Shown: piece after piece, positions 50,001-56,600 of the stretch
How positions within the stretch are numbered: position 1 is the first letter of the stretch
Layout: every line of letters starts with the position of its first letter
Assembly (NCBI GenBank): GCA_949128115.1
Contig: OX421967.1
Coordinates: forward strand, 60,834,855 to 60,898,854
DNA: 64,000 nucleotides
Direction of reading: 5' to 3'
DNA from: Anaspis maculata
Lineage: Eukaryota > Arthropoda > Insecta > Coleoptera > Scraptiidae
Made by a program: the position numbers and the translations under genes
Notes under the pieces: model-generated
Database searches by the model: none
What the model was told of the DNA's origin: nothing
Seen by the model: only the letters and a program-made list of their open reading frames with translations

Positions 50001-53000
50001 GGATGATGGCACGACACTACGTGTGATAATAGCGTGAGGTTGCATGGAGTGACGTAAAATAAAATGAGGTGGCGTGGGGACTTCCCTAGATGGCATGATA
50101 TCGTTTGAGTTGACGGCGTGAAATCAGGTGAACTGTGTGAAAGGGTAGCGTGATATTGCATGAAATGGCCTGGGATGACGTGATATGTCGCGATGATAAT
50201 ATCACGTCAGGATGGACAATTTCACGTGAGATAGCGCACGACGGCAAGAAAATGCGTGAGATTGCGTGACATAGTGTGAGATTGCTTGAGATAATAGCGT
50301 GAGACTGCGTGGAATGTTACCATAACATTGCGTGGGACGTAGGATAGTGGCGTGAAACTTCCATAGATGACGTGATATCGTGAAACATGATAGCGGTGCG
50401 TGAGATAGCGTGAGATTGCGTCGGATAATAACGTGAGAGTGCGTAGAATGATGGCGTCACATCGACAGCGTGACATTTTGCGTCGGATAATAACGTGAGA
50501 GTGCGTAGAATGATGGCGTCACATCGACAGCGTGACATTTTGAGAGATGACGTGGAATGACACAATGTGGCGTGGAACTTTCCCGGATGACGTGCTATCG
50601 TGGAAGATGATGAAGTGAATGTACGCGAATTGCGTGGAAAAGTAGTCTGGGATTGCACAGGATGACGTGAGATGACGTGAGGTGGCGTGAAATCACACGA
50701 GCATGTAGGTACAATTTATGTGTGAGATAACGTAAGATAGCATGAGACTGCGTAAGATTGCGTGAAATAGCGTAAGTAGCATGGGATAATAGCGTGAAGT
50801 TATACGTGAGAATGCGTGGTGTGAGATGGAAGGCGTGAGGAGACCTGACCTAACCAGACCCTTAACAGGGCCGGGTCTAGCAGGCGTGCAGTGCGTGCCC
50901 GCACGCAGGCGGCAAATCATAGGGGCGGCAATTGATTAATAAGGTTGAATTTCAAGTTGAGTTTCAATTTGAGTTCCTTCAGAATATGGACTTTCATTTG
51001 AGGTCTCAAAAAAGTCTTTTTTGTGACTCAATGCCCTGGGACTCTTTTGCCAAGTTCCTAAGGGTTTCTTCGAAATTCTTTGGAATTCCCTCAGTTTCCT
51101 TAAATATGTCTGGCTTCCCTTCAGGTCCTTCAACTTTCACAAAAAAAAAGATCATCTCTTCGTCTGGATTTTCAAAAGTTCCTCCACTTGATCTAACTCC
51201 AAATTACTCCTGGCCTTATTTCTGGAAGTTTGTTTTGCTGAACTCGTTCGGAGTTTATCTGGGCTTCTTCATGATTTCTTGGAATTCATCAGAATTCTTC
51301 CAGAATATAGACTTTCAATTGAGGTCCCAAGGAAAGTTTTTTTTGTAACTCAATGTTCCGGAATTCTCCTGCCAAGCTACTCGAAATTATTCAGAGTTCC
51401 CTCAGAGTTTCCTTGAAAATTCTCGGTTCCCCTTAACGTCCTCCAACTTGTACAAAATAGATCACTTTCACGTCTGGATTTTCCAAAGTTTTCCTACTTG
51501 GTACCTCCAGAGTTTTTCTGGCTTCATTCCTGAGAATTCCTTTTGCTGGGCTCGTTCCCATGGGCTTTTCCAAAACTTCCCGCAACTCCTCCAGAATATG
51601 GACTTTTAACTGATGTCCCAAGAGAATTTTTTTGTGACTCAATTTATCGCAGGAATTTTTCCTTGTTCCCGAAAGTTCTTCCTGCTGAGCTTTTTCTGAA
51701 GATCCCTCAGACCTTTCGAAATTTGAGACCCTTGAGGTTTTTCAATTTGTACTAAATAATACAAGAGAGATTACTTCAGCGGCGGAATCCTCGGAGTTGC
51801 TCTACTGAGTTCCTTCGAAGTTGACTTGTGTTTTTCCAGGATTCCTTGGAGTCCTCCAGGGTTTCCCTAGAGTATTGAGTTTCTTTTGATGAAATAGAAT
51901 CGCCTAACTTGCACAACACAGGCTTTTTACCCGACTGGATTCCACGCGATTGCATTGCTGGGTTCAAAGTTCCCACAAAATTCCTTGGAATTCTACGGGG
52001 TTCACCTGCCGAGCTCTCCAGTGGACTTTTCTGGAATTCTTTGGAGTCCCCTCGGTCTTTCTTCCAACATATTGAGTTCCAGGCTTTCCAGCGTGCACTA
52101 AAGAGATCACCTTCGCGACTAAATTCCCCCCTATTTCTCTGCCGAGTACGTCAAGTACCTACCTCAGAGATTCAAGCTCATCCAGACTTCTTTGAGCTCA
52201 CCCAGAGCTACTTTGAAATTCTCGGAATTCCTTGGAGTTCCCTGAAGTTTCCCTGAAATATTTAATTTGATTCGCCTCAAGATTCTTCAACTTGTTCAAA
52301 AAAATTCATTTTTCAAAGGGGTCAGTTCTGCAGCTGAATTTCCCGGAAGTTCTTTGCCGAGTTCATCCAGAATTCCTCTGAGTTTCTCCAGAATTCCTCG
52401 GAGCTACCCAACGCTTCCTGCAATATTAATTTTGTTTCGCCTCCGCGTTCTTTGCCTTGTTCCAAATTTCACATTCTTCAAAAGAGGTCACCTCTCGACT
52501 GAATTCCCCGGAAGTTCTTTTGAAAGCTCCTTTGCATTTCTCTAGAATTCCTTGGAGTTGCTCAAAGTTTCCCTGGAATATTTATTTCGATTCACCTTTA
52601 GGTTTTTCAACTCACTTTCTACGACGCCTTTTGACACGTACTGGATGTCTTCTGCACGACTTGGTCGTTTTCCCACGGTATCCAGAAAGTTCCCACGGTC
52701 TCAAGACTTCCAAGTGACCCAGATGGCTGGTTCCCAGGTCCAAGTGACCCATTACCCAGGCCCGGCTCTGAGATTGCGTGAAATAGCGCAAGTAGCATGG
52801 GATAATAGCGTGAAGTTATACGTGAGGAAATGGCGTGAGAATGCGTGGGATGGAATGGGAGGCGTGAGGAGACCTGACCTGACCTAACCAGACCCTTCAC
52901 AAGAAGCGGCCGGAACCTATGCCATCCGAGGCCTCGACTAGAATTAGAAAAAAGAAATGTCACCTTCAACGCAATTAAATGTTACAATAAGATTCCCGGC

Positions 53001-53068
53001 TGTATCAGAGACTTACCTACCAAGCAGATGAGAGTGATACTGGGAGAGTACCTGACTGGACGAGCACA
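22617..53068 (-). CDS. Sugar transporter (MFS, Tret1-like), whole gene model
   Basis: The exons, in gene order, are 53068-53017 (probable), 45298-44987, 44920-44822, 33409-33009, 32737-32551 and 23065-22617, about 1,500 coding bases in total. This matches the roughly 480-500 residues usual for facilitated trehalose/hexose transporters. All five junctions are in phase. Motifs appear in family order: GRLNT loop after helix 2, RGSL loop after helix 4, PESP after helix 6, QQFSG in helix 7, GRRPL after helix 8, AELYPIKIRG after helix 10 and PETHG after helix 12. The product should be a 12-helix plasma-membrane uniporter for a sugar; the substrate cannot be assigned from sequence alone. The start-codon exon is missing. 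Intron sizes are 9485, 271, 11412, 66 and 7718 bases; the three large ones consist mostly of satellites and transposons. Confidence 0.88.
23165..23333. repeat. Three 62-base units with CRE and X-box-like palindromes
   Basis: Units begin at about 23168, 23230 and 23292. Each has GTTGCCTAGCAGCAGCC near the start and GGTTGCTAAGCAA about 30 bases on; these are near reverse complements, so each unit can form a hairpin. TGACGTCA (or TGACGTCG) sits at the unit junction. Related to the palindrome at 32396-32531. Confidence 0.85.
23340..23530. repeat. Fragment of the GAATTC-rich repeat family, inverted
   Basis: Contains GATTCTTCCGAGTTCTCCGG, AGAAGAGGTCACTGGTGAAT and CTTGATCCCAG, the reverse complements of words seen at 13680-13800 and 56900-58900. 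Confidence 0.55.
23545..28013. repeat. GACTTC minisatellite, array 2
   Basis: Same 18-24-base words as array 1 (TTCGACTTCAACACGAAA and variants), all in the same orientation. Includes two related islands with CAGCAGCAGCCTCAGC near 23890 and 26550. Lies inside the 9.5-kb transporter intron. The open frame of 186 codons at 26440-27000 is the array read in one frame (repeats of NFDF and LRLQT) and has no other support. Confidence 0.92.
28016..28945 (+). repeat. Left terminal inverted repeat arm
   Basis: Pairs with 29147-30057 reversed. The matched stretch runs inward from AACTGCTTGACAATTGAAC to about CCTTGATGCG. Confidence 0.88.
29147..30057 (-). repeat. Right terminal inverted repeat arm
   Basis: Reverse complement of 28016-28945, ending GTCAAGCAGTT before the TA duplication at 30058-30059. 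Confidence 0.88.
30060..31185. repeat. GACTTC minisatellite, continuation of array 2 beyond the foldback element
   Basis: Same words and orientation as 23545-28013. The sequence directly after the element continues the unit that was interrupted on the left side. Confidence 0.9.
31186..31545. repeat. GACTTC minisatellite in reversed orientation
   Basis: Here the words read GAAGTC (for example GTATGAAGTCAAAATTTCGA), the reverse complement of all other arrays in the window. The switch occurs within the T-run and TTTCATCC near 31185-31195. It marks an inversion or foldback join. Confidence 0.88.
31546..32345. repeat. AAGCTT/GAGCTTGAG-rich repeat, two ~560-base copies
   Basis: TTTAGTCGAGCTTGAG occurs near 31573 and 32134 with similar following sequence (CTTGAGCTTGAGACT). 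An internal word around AAAGCTCCGGTTTCAAGC is also duplicated about 110 bases apart near 31888 and 31998. No coding potential was seen. Confidence 0.75.
32396..32531. mobile_element. 136-base palindromic element with CRE-bearing ends
   Basis: Begins CTTGTGACGTCACGTTGCC and ends with its reverse complement, apart from one substitution. The arms match for about 57 bases. Each end carries TGACGTCA; GTTGCCTAGCAG and GGTTGCTACGCAAC lie inside. No clear target-site duplication was seen. A small MITE-like foldback is likely. Confidence 0.7.
32551..32737 (-). CDS. Sugar transporter, exon with helices 8-9
   Basis: 187 bases with a CTTTCCAG acceptor and GTATGA donor. It starts in phase 0 with EVGTTFNPYIAS, matching the family segment after helix 7. 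It carries helix 8, the conserved loop GTFGRRPLFYIS and helix 9, and ends in phase 1. The open frame extends upstream past the acceptor, but the family alignment and phase both favour this start. Confidence 0.9.
32837..32913. other. Strong hairpin in the 271-base transporter intron
   Basis: CGACATGGTGGAGGTGCCGG (32837-32856) pairs with CCGGCGACCTCCACCATGTC (32893-32912) with a single bulge; the loop is about 36 bases. Possible origins are a small inverted duplication or a precursor-like hairpin. No expression evidence is visible. Confidence 0.65.
33009..33409 (-). CDS. Sugar transporter, exon with helices 5-7
   Basis: 401 bases with a TTTTCAG acceptor and GTTTGT donor. Encodes the end of helix 5, helix 6 with LIPESPAWLVSKSR, the central cytoplasmic loop (LLKDHELEMIENSK) and helix 7 with FFFQQFSGIFIFLFY. 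PESP and QQ-x-SG are hallmark motifs of the family; the usual N of QQLSGIN is absent (QQFSGIF). Starts with two bases completing Gly and ends in phase 0. Confidence 0.93.
33450..39150. repeat. GACTTC minisatellite, array 3
   Basis: From about 34900 the words form a unit near 205 bases marked by CGAAAAAGTGCGACTTTG (about 34907, 35112, 35320, 35520, 35730, 35940, 36142 and 36856). A second module beginning CCACGACTTTTATCCCGATA recurs near 34557, 36298 and 37540, giving larger periods of about 1.7 and 1.2 kb. All words share one orientation. Lies in the 11.4-kb transporter intron. Confidence 0.92.
39150..39850. repeat. GAATTC-rich degenerate repeat flanking GACTTC array 3
   Basis: Words such as GAATTCCTCAGAATTCCCTC on the left part and the reverse form (GACTCCGAGGAATTCTCAG) on the right, so the block is partly an inverted pair. 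The part at 39680-39840 is homologous to 13828-13990. Confidence 0.7.
39850..44760. repeat. 315-base satellite, about 15-16 copies
   Basis: GTCGAGTTTGGTGTCTAGAA recurs every 314-317 bases (about 40482, 40798, 41113, 41428, 42058, 42371, 42686, 43003, 43321, 43635 and others). The central copies (about 40500-43650) look nearly identical, while the first copies and the last three, from about 43950, are clearly diverged. The array ends within a unit about 62 bases from a transporter exon. Each unit gives the same 60-107 codon open frames on both strands; these are satellite artefacts. Confidence 0.96.
44822..44920 (-). CDS. Sugar transporter, 99-base exon (helices 4-5)
   Basis: A GATTATAG acceptor and GTTTGT donor. 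Encodes FGQSPAIVYVTEIARVDLRG and SLISFAPALASL, the E-x5-RG loop region of the family. Two bases complete an Ala codon at the start and one base opens a Gly codon at the end. The intron to its upstream neighbour is only 66 bases. Confidence 0.9.
44987..45298 (-). CDS. Sugar transporter, exon with helices 1-4
   Basis: 312 bases with a GATTCTAG acceptor and GTAACT donor. Encodes AALIVTSYHVVLGITLAYS (helix 1), LPQLEEDSSFELGKSEASW before helix 2, GYLTDAFGRLNT (the D-x2-GR loop), helix 3 and PVIIIGRALTSVAT of helix 4. No in-frame ATG precedes helix 1 here, so at least one more 5' exon is required. Confidence 0.92.
45355..45440. repeat. 17-base tandem repeat
   Basis: About five copies of AAGCTTTATTCCTAAG-like words just upstream of the helix 1-4 exon, within the intron. 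Confidence 0.85.
45560..46850. repeat. 313-base dimeric satellite, about four copies
   Basis: The landmark GTGCAAACCACGCTTTAGCT recurs near 45566, 45880, 46193, 46509 and 46822. Each unit is made of two related halves of about 157 bases. The copies at 45880-46192 and 46193-46506 look almost identical; the outer copies are diverged. Confidence 0.9.
46853..46928. repeat. Dispersed ~76-base repeat, copy 1
   Basis: GTGTCTTATCCGAATTCTGC, then a CCACGA/TCGTGG stem, then AAAAGAACCAT. Homologous to 53712-53790. It may be a transposon end or fragment. Confidence 0.7.
46930..49650. repeat. Degenerate array of ~155-165-base units
   Basis: TGTAAACCAAGCTTTATT or variants recur near 47464, 47762, 47930, 48083, 48410 and 48845. 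They alternate with words like TCGTGTAAAGCGAGCTTT. Monomer length and the AAGCTTTA core suggest common descent with the 157-base half-units of the neighbouring satellite. Confidence 0.75.
49820..50870. repeat. GCGTGA minisatellite
   Basis: Degenerate words of 10-14 bases (GCGTGAGATT, GCGTGAAATA, GCGTGGGATG). A 62-base segment starting GCGTCGGATAATAACGTGAG is exactly duplicated at 50418-50479 and 50480-50541. The right end is followed by GACCTGACCTAACCAGACCC. Confidence 0.92.
50930..52755. repeat. Left arm of a large inverted duplication (GAATTCC/GGAGTT repeats)
   Basis: Degenerate units with AGAATATGGACTTTCA, TTCCTTGGAGTTCCCTGA and CGTCTGGATTTTCC. Sequence in the same order, reverse-complemented, is found at 56800-58900, including the unique-looking stretch with ACGTACTGGATGTCTTCTGC near 52635. 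The reversal and colinearity show these are two arms of one duplication. Confidence 0.85.
52770..52890. repeat. Second copy of the GCGTGA array end
   Basis: GAGATTGCGTGAAATAGCGC to GACCTAACCAGACCC matches 50755-50868 closely, with small insertions. This piece is absent from the right arm of the inverted duplication. Confidence 0.8.
53017..53068 (-). CDS. Probable 5' exon of the sugar transporter (start of helix 1)
   Basis: A GTAAGT donor is preceded by codons reading YSPSITLICLV. The single leftover base joins the next exon to give LVAALIVTSYHVV in phase, which makes a continuous helix 1. Two acceptors are possible: one gives 53017-53068, the other 53017-53051. An in-frame stop lies just upstream of the longer version, so this is an internal exon and the ATG must be farther 5'. 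The reading frame, phase, donor and hydrophobicity agree, but 11-17 codons are little evidence. Confidence 0.5.
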
Positions 53069-53069
53069 C

Positions 53070-53355
53070 TATACACTTGCACAATTTTTTAACGAAGAGA
53101 TCTCCATGTAGCATGTAGCTTGTTTTTGATTCGTTTGTTTGTTTGCTTCTGCGGCATCGGTGTGTTTGTGTTTTTTTAGTTGTTTTTTGCTATTTTTAAT
53201 CTTATCTGTTTGTAATTGTTTTTTTTAATTCTGATCTGTTTGTTTATTTATTTATAGTATTTATTTACAATGCTTATGACATGTTCCATGGCGCAATGCT
53301 ATTTATATACACCTCTCGTGTGTGTAAAGAAGGGAATAAATAAAGATGAAGATGA
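53070..53355. other. Unique AT-rich segment absent from the right inverted arm
   Basis: T-rich sequence ending GGAATAAATAAAGATGAAGATGAAG. The AATAAA plus GATGAA tail resembles the 3' end of a non-LTR element, but no coding part is present. Confidence 0.35.
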
Positions 53356-53530
53356 AGATGCCTTTACCGTTCAAAAAAGCAATCCGATATATCTGGCGTT
53401 GCCATTTTGTTGTACAATGGGACTTCAAGTACTATAGGTACCTATTAAAGGAATTATAACGATGTTGAATAAAAATGTGTGGGTTTAACATCACTAGACC
53501 GAACCAGACTCAACCAGGCTTTCTTCAGCC
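53355..53530. repeat. Inner part of the left inverted-duplication arm
   Basis: CCTTTACCGTTCAAAAAAGC through GACCGAACCAGACTCAACC matches the reverse complement of about 56620-56780 (for example GTTGCCATTTTGTTGTACAA). Confidence 0.8.
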
Positions 53531-53995
53531 TTTTAGGATCAACTTGCTTGATTTTGACATTCCGGGTTGTCATAAAGGGTTCACGTGTATAAACTTTCAG
53601 CACCCTGAATTTGGGGGAGCAGTGTTTTAATAATTATTTAAGTAATTGCTCGAATAATTGTGTACTTACCCACCTAAATAATATTGAAAAGAATTCTCCA
53701 AGTTTTTTTTCGTGTGTCTTATCCGAATTTCGTGATTTTTTTTACGAATTTATTGTGGAAAACACGGAAGGAGAGAAGAACCATGCAAATAGTGCCTACT
53801 ACCTACTGATGCGGATGGACAGCGATTGCTAGAACGTGCTGGGTGCCGCGCCGTGCTAGGGTAGTGCCAGCCTCTTCATACTCTTAAAAAAACTTACAAA
53901 TTTCGAAAGCCGAGGTCGCTAAAAAAAAATAAAAAAAAAATCAATAACTAGTCTGTATTTCGTAAAATTAAACAACAACTAATTCGGCCGGGGGG
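53531..53995. other. Spacer with dispersed repeat copy 2
   Basis: Otherwise unremarkable AT-rich sequence 3' of the takeout gene. At 53712-53790 it carries GTGTCTTATCCGAATTTCG and AGAAGAACCAT, homologous to 46853-46928. No canonical AATAAA for the takeout gene was seen just past its stop; GAAATACAGAC is the nearest variant. Confidence 0.55.
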
Positions 53996-54297
53996 TCATT
54001 CCAAAAAGATGTCCTTCAGCGGCACCCTGGTGAACACCTGGTTGGCCAGATTTTGAAAAATCAACCCGAAACTCCTCTCGTAGCCGTCCCTGACGTCGGT
54101 AAACACCGCGTCCCAGTTATCGTTGATGACCTTGTTGATTTCGTTGCCCAACCGCTCCTCGCCGTTGAACAGGTTGTCGAATTTGAACTTGACCAGGTCC
54201 GGCCGCAGGGTCACCGTGTAGTTCACGAACCGCATGTACTGCCTGCCCTTTTTCTCGAAGGGCTCGCCGTACAGCGTGTGGTTGATCTTGGTGTTGA
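53996..54297 (-). CDS. Takeout-like gene, exon 5
   Basis: 302 bases from TTTCCAG to TGA. Two bases complete a Val codon, then NTKINHTLYGEPFEKKGRQY to the end FTRVPLKDIFLE. Contains the beta-strands and the long C-terminal helix of the fold. Confidence 0.95.
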
Positions 54298-55727
54298 CTG
54301 GAAATAAAAAAAATAAAAAAATAAACAAGTGGACTAGAGCGCACCTTCAGAAGAAGTGGATCACAGGTGGTTATGCAAACGAGTGCGCGTTGACGTCACA
54401 TTGTTCTTGACATGCTCGGGCAACAGCCACTGCGATTAAAAACCGTACCCAGCGTAACGTTGCACTGTCCCTTTCCGTAGATGGGCAGGAGCAAAATGCG
54501 CCCGTTCATGTCGTAGTCCCCGGCCAATCGCAAGAGCGGCGTCACCGATTGGGCATACAGCATGTTGTTTTCGTCCAGCATGTATCTAAAAAACAATTAT
54601 TTAGGTACTCATTTTTAATTAAATTCATCAATTGATTAATTAAATATTCAATTAACTAGAAAAAGTATTGAACTGAGCTGAACTGAACTGGACTGAACTA
54701 TGGGTGAATTGAAGAAAAAAAAAATCGTACTTGTGCTTGAGGACTTTGGAACCGGTCAAACCGTGGAGTTTGCAGTTGTGAAAGTTTTGCTGGACGTTGA
54801 CGGGGCCTTTGCCCTGGCCGATTATCAGTTCGTCTATTTGAAGAGGATCGAAAGGCCCCAGGCCGAGTTCGGGTGCTCCTGGAATTTTTCGTTAATCACT
54901 TTGCAATTTCAACAATAACCAAATTGCTATAATTACCGTCTTTCAATTTGAATATGGCATCCTCGATGTTGGCCGCCAAGCATTCGTTGAATTTCGGATC
55001 GCTTTTGTGACACCTTTTGAAATTTGCGGCTGTAAATTGAAAAAAAAAAGTTTAGCCCTGATCTTCTACATTGTATGAGCTTGGATGCAAAAAGTAAGCT
55101 GTAATGAGCTGTAATGAGTAAGTGCCTATTGAAAGTACAAAAATTGGAATAAGGAAATAATGCTCGGTAAATGAGTGATGAAAAACTAATTGTAGGTAGA
55201 ACTCTACCGGTAAGAAGTAGCTATAATAATAACAATTAGCTGTGTATTAACTATGAACATAGAAAAGTGTGCGGTTCAAAAACATGTGTAATTGAACAAT
55301 TTTGTTTTTGAGTGGAGAAGAAATGTTTGCAATGCATAAGTAAATATTGCAGTATGAAGGTATGTACTTAGAGCTCCTTGCATAAGGTACTCGTAATTTC
55401 ACTTATTTACAAAATATATTTCTTCTTCATGTCACATTGTGAATTATGCAGGTACTTATACTCACCTCAAAATAGTGTCTTGTCTTTTGTTGCGTTTTTC
55501 AAGGACAAAATTTAATATCTTAGCAATAATAACTGGAAAATTCTCAAATTGAAATTTTTTCAAGGCAAAAATTACATATGCCCGCAACGTGTCAAATGTG
55601 TCGGCAATAGTAGCAAGTACATTTTCATGGAAGAAAGAAATTTTAAAATATAATACAGGCACTTACGTAACTTAGCCGAATTCGCAGAGAAACTCGCGAG
55701 TGCCAAAAAGAATAACGCACTCCACAT
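53996..55727 (-). CDS. Takeout/juvenile-hormone-binding-protein-like gene, complete
   Basis: Five exons (55727-55667, 55029-54937, 54878-54731, 54585-54449, 54297-53996) join in phase to 741 bases, 246 residues, the usual length for the family. Residues 1-18 (MWSALFFLALASFSANSA) form a signal peptide. Cys27 and Cys37 (CHKSDPKFNEC) are the conserved disulphide pair of the N-terminal helix. GAPELGLGPFDPLQID, GQGKGPVNV, GDYDMNGRILLLPIYGKG and the C-terminal amphipathic segment (FGLIFQNLANQVF) occur in family order. Known members are secreted alpha/beta-wrap proteins binding juvenile hormone or other lipophilic ligands; many are linked to feeding or circadian control. The ligand is not predictable here. 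Introns are 637, 58, 145 and 151 bases, normal in contrast with the neighbouring transporter. Confidence 0.95.
54449..54585 (-). CDS. Takeout-like gene, exon 4
   Basis: 137 bases with a TTTTTTAG acceptor and GTACGG donor. Encodes YMLDENNMLYAQSVTPLLRL and GDYDMNGRILLLPIYGKG, the strand pair typical of the family. Confidence 0.94.
54731..54878 (-). CDS. Takeout-like gene, exon 3
   Basis: 148 bases with an ATTCCAG acceptor and GTACGA donor. Encodes APELGLGPFDPLQIDEL, GQGKGPVNVQQNFHNCKLHG and LTGSKVLKH. Confidence 0.94.
54937..55029 (-). CDS. Takeout-like gene, exon 2
   Basis: 93 bases with a TTTACAG acceptor and GTAATT donor. Encodes ANFKRCHKSDPKFNECLAAN and IEDAIFKLKD, including both conserved cysteines. 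Confidence 0.94.
55667..55727 (-). CDS. Takeout-like gene, exon 1 with signal peptide
   Basis: ATG at 55727 and GTAAGT donor at 55666. Encodes MWSALFFLALASFSANSAKL: short N-region, Leu/Phe-rich core and small residues before the expected cleavage after Ala18. Confidence 0.93.
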
Positions 55728-55800
55728 GTTGATGCAATACAAATGAACCTAACAAGTATGCACCTGCAATACTAACGACGCGAACCCGACAAGAATTTCT

Positions 55801-55806
55801 TTTATA
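55801..55806 (-). promoter_or_regulatory. TATA box of the takeout-like gene
   Basis: GATATAAAAG on the minus strand about 75 bases upstream of the ATG. A start site about 30 bases downstream would fall near TCGTTAGT (about 55770), leaving a short 5' UTR. Confidence 0.6.
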
Positions 55807-55809
55807 TCA

Positions 55810-56280
55810 CCACGAGAGTAGGGGCTCCGTACCCTCCCTTCTAACAGCCGAATAAATGAAAAATTATTCGGATGCTTCACATAATAATAACCGCATATTA
55901 TGCACAACAACGAAACGAAAACCCAATTAGTTTTTGGAACCGAGCCGTTTATCTATGAAGAACAAGAAAATCAAGGTCCGTCAAGGAAACTTCGCTCATC
56001 ATCATTTCGTTTAGGTACCACGTTGTTTTTTTTTTTTCGTGTCCGACTTGACGTATTGGGCAATTTTCTTTGCATGCTGCTACAATGATGATGATAATAA
56101 TTGTGATATGCAAATTGAGCGGCAAATTATGTATGGGTACCCGCTATACCCAGTTGGTAATTGAAAAGGTCAAGCGCTCTGCTATGTTGATTTTTTTCTA
56201 GGAGTTTGTTTAATTTGAAATTGAACCGAATCCAATGCCGTTCACTATCGAAATGAGAATGAGCAGATGATTCGTGTGCT
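55810..56280. other. Intergenic sequence upstream of the takeout-like gene
   Basis: Unique AT-rich sequence. An open frame at 55900-56088 shows no recognisable features. Apart from the proximal TATA box I see no clear regulatory motif. Confidence 0.5.
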
Positions 56281-56403
56281 CGATTGTGTTGCATTTGGTG
56301 CAGGCGTCAAGGTGCATGCTTTAAATGTGGCGTGGCCGGTCACGCTGCGGCCAAGTGTTATTTTAGCAATGTTCACAAATCGAGACCGAAACCAGCGTTA
56401 TGA
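56281..56403 (+). pseudogene. Relic of a retrotransposon Gag zinc knuckle
   Basis: In one frame the sequence reads CIWCRRQGACFKCGVAGHA followed by AAKC, with a C-x2-C-x4-H-x4-C knuckle at 56317-56358 and a degenerate first C-x2-C before it. A stop follows at 56401. CCHC knuckles mark the nucleocapsid part of Gag in retroelements. No protease, reverse transcriptase or LTR is seen next to it, so it is an isolated fragment. Confidence 0.6.
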
Positions 56404-56600
56404 GTAACGAGTAGGCAAAATGTAGCTTCATCGGACGACGAGTGCGTTTGTTTGGAGTCAGGTGACTGAAATTCTGCACGCCACGCCACCTTTCCCATGA
56501 GAAAATCACTTGTGCGCATACCTGTGAGCGCAGACTCCGGCTAGTACAAACGGCTACTGGTCAGGCGTTACTTGAAAAAAATATGAACCCAAGTCGAAAT
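56404..56600. other. Short spacer, nothing recognised
   Basis: Non-repetitive sequence between the Gag relic and the right inverted arm. It could be more of the same decayed element, but no motif supports that. Confidence 0.45.

Noticed and set aside
53611..53832. Possible first coding exon of the transporter
   Set aside because: A GTAAGT donor exists on the minus strand near 53668, but no in-frame ATG joins it in a compatible phase and part of the region is a dispersed repeat.
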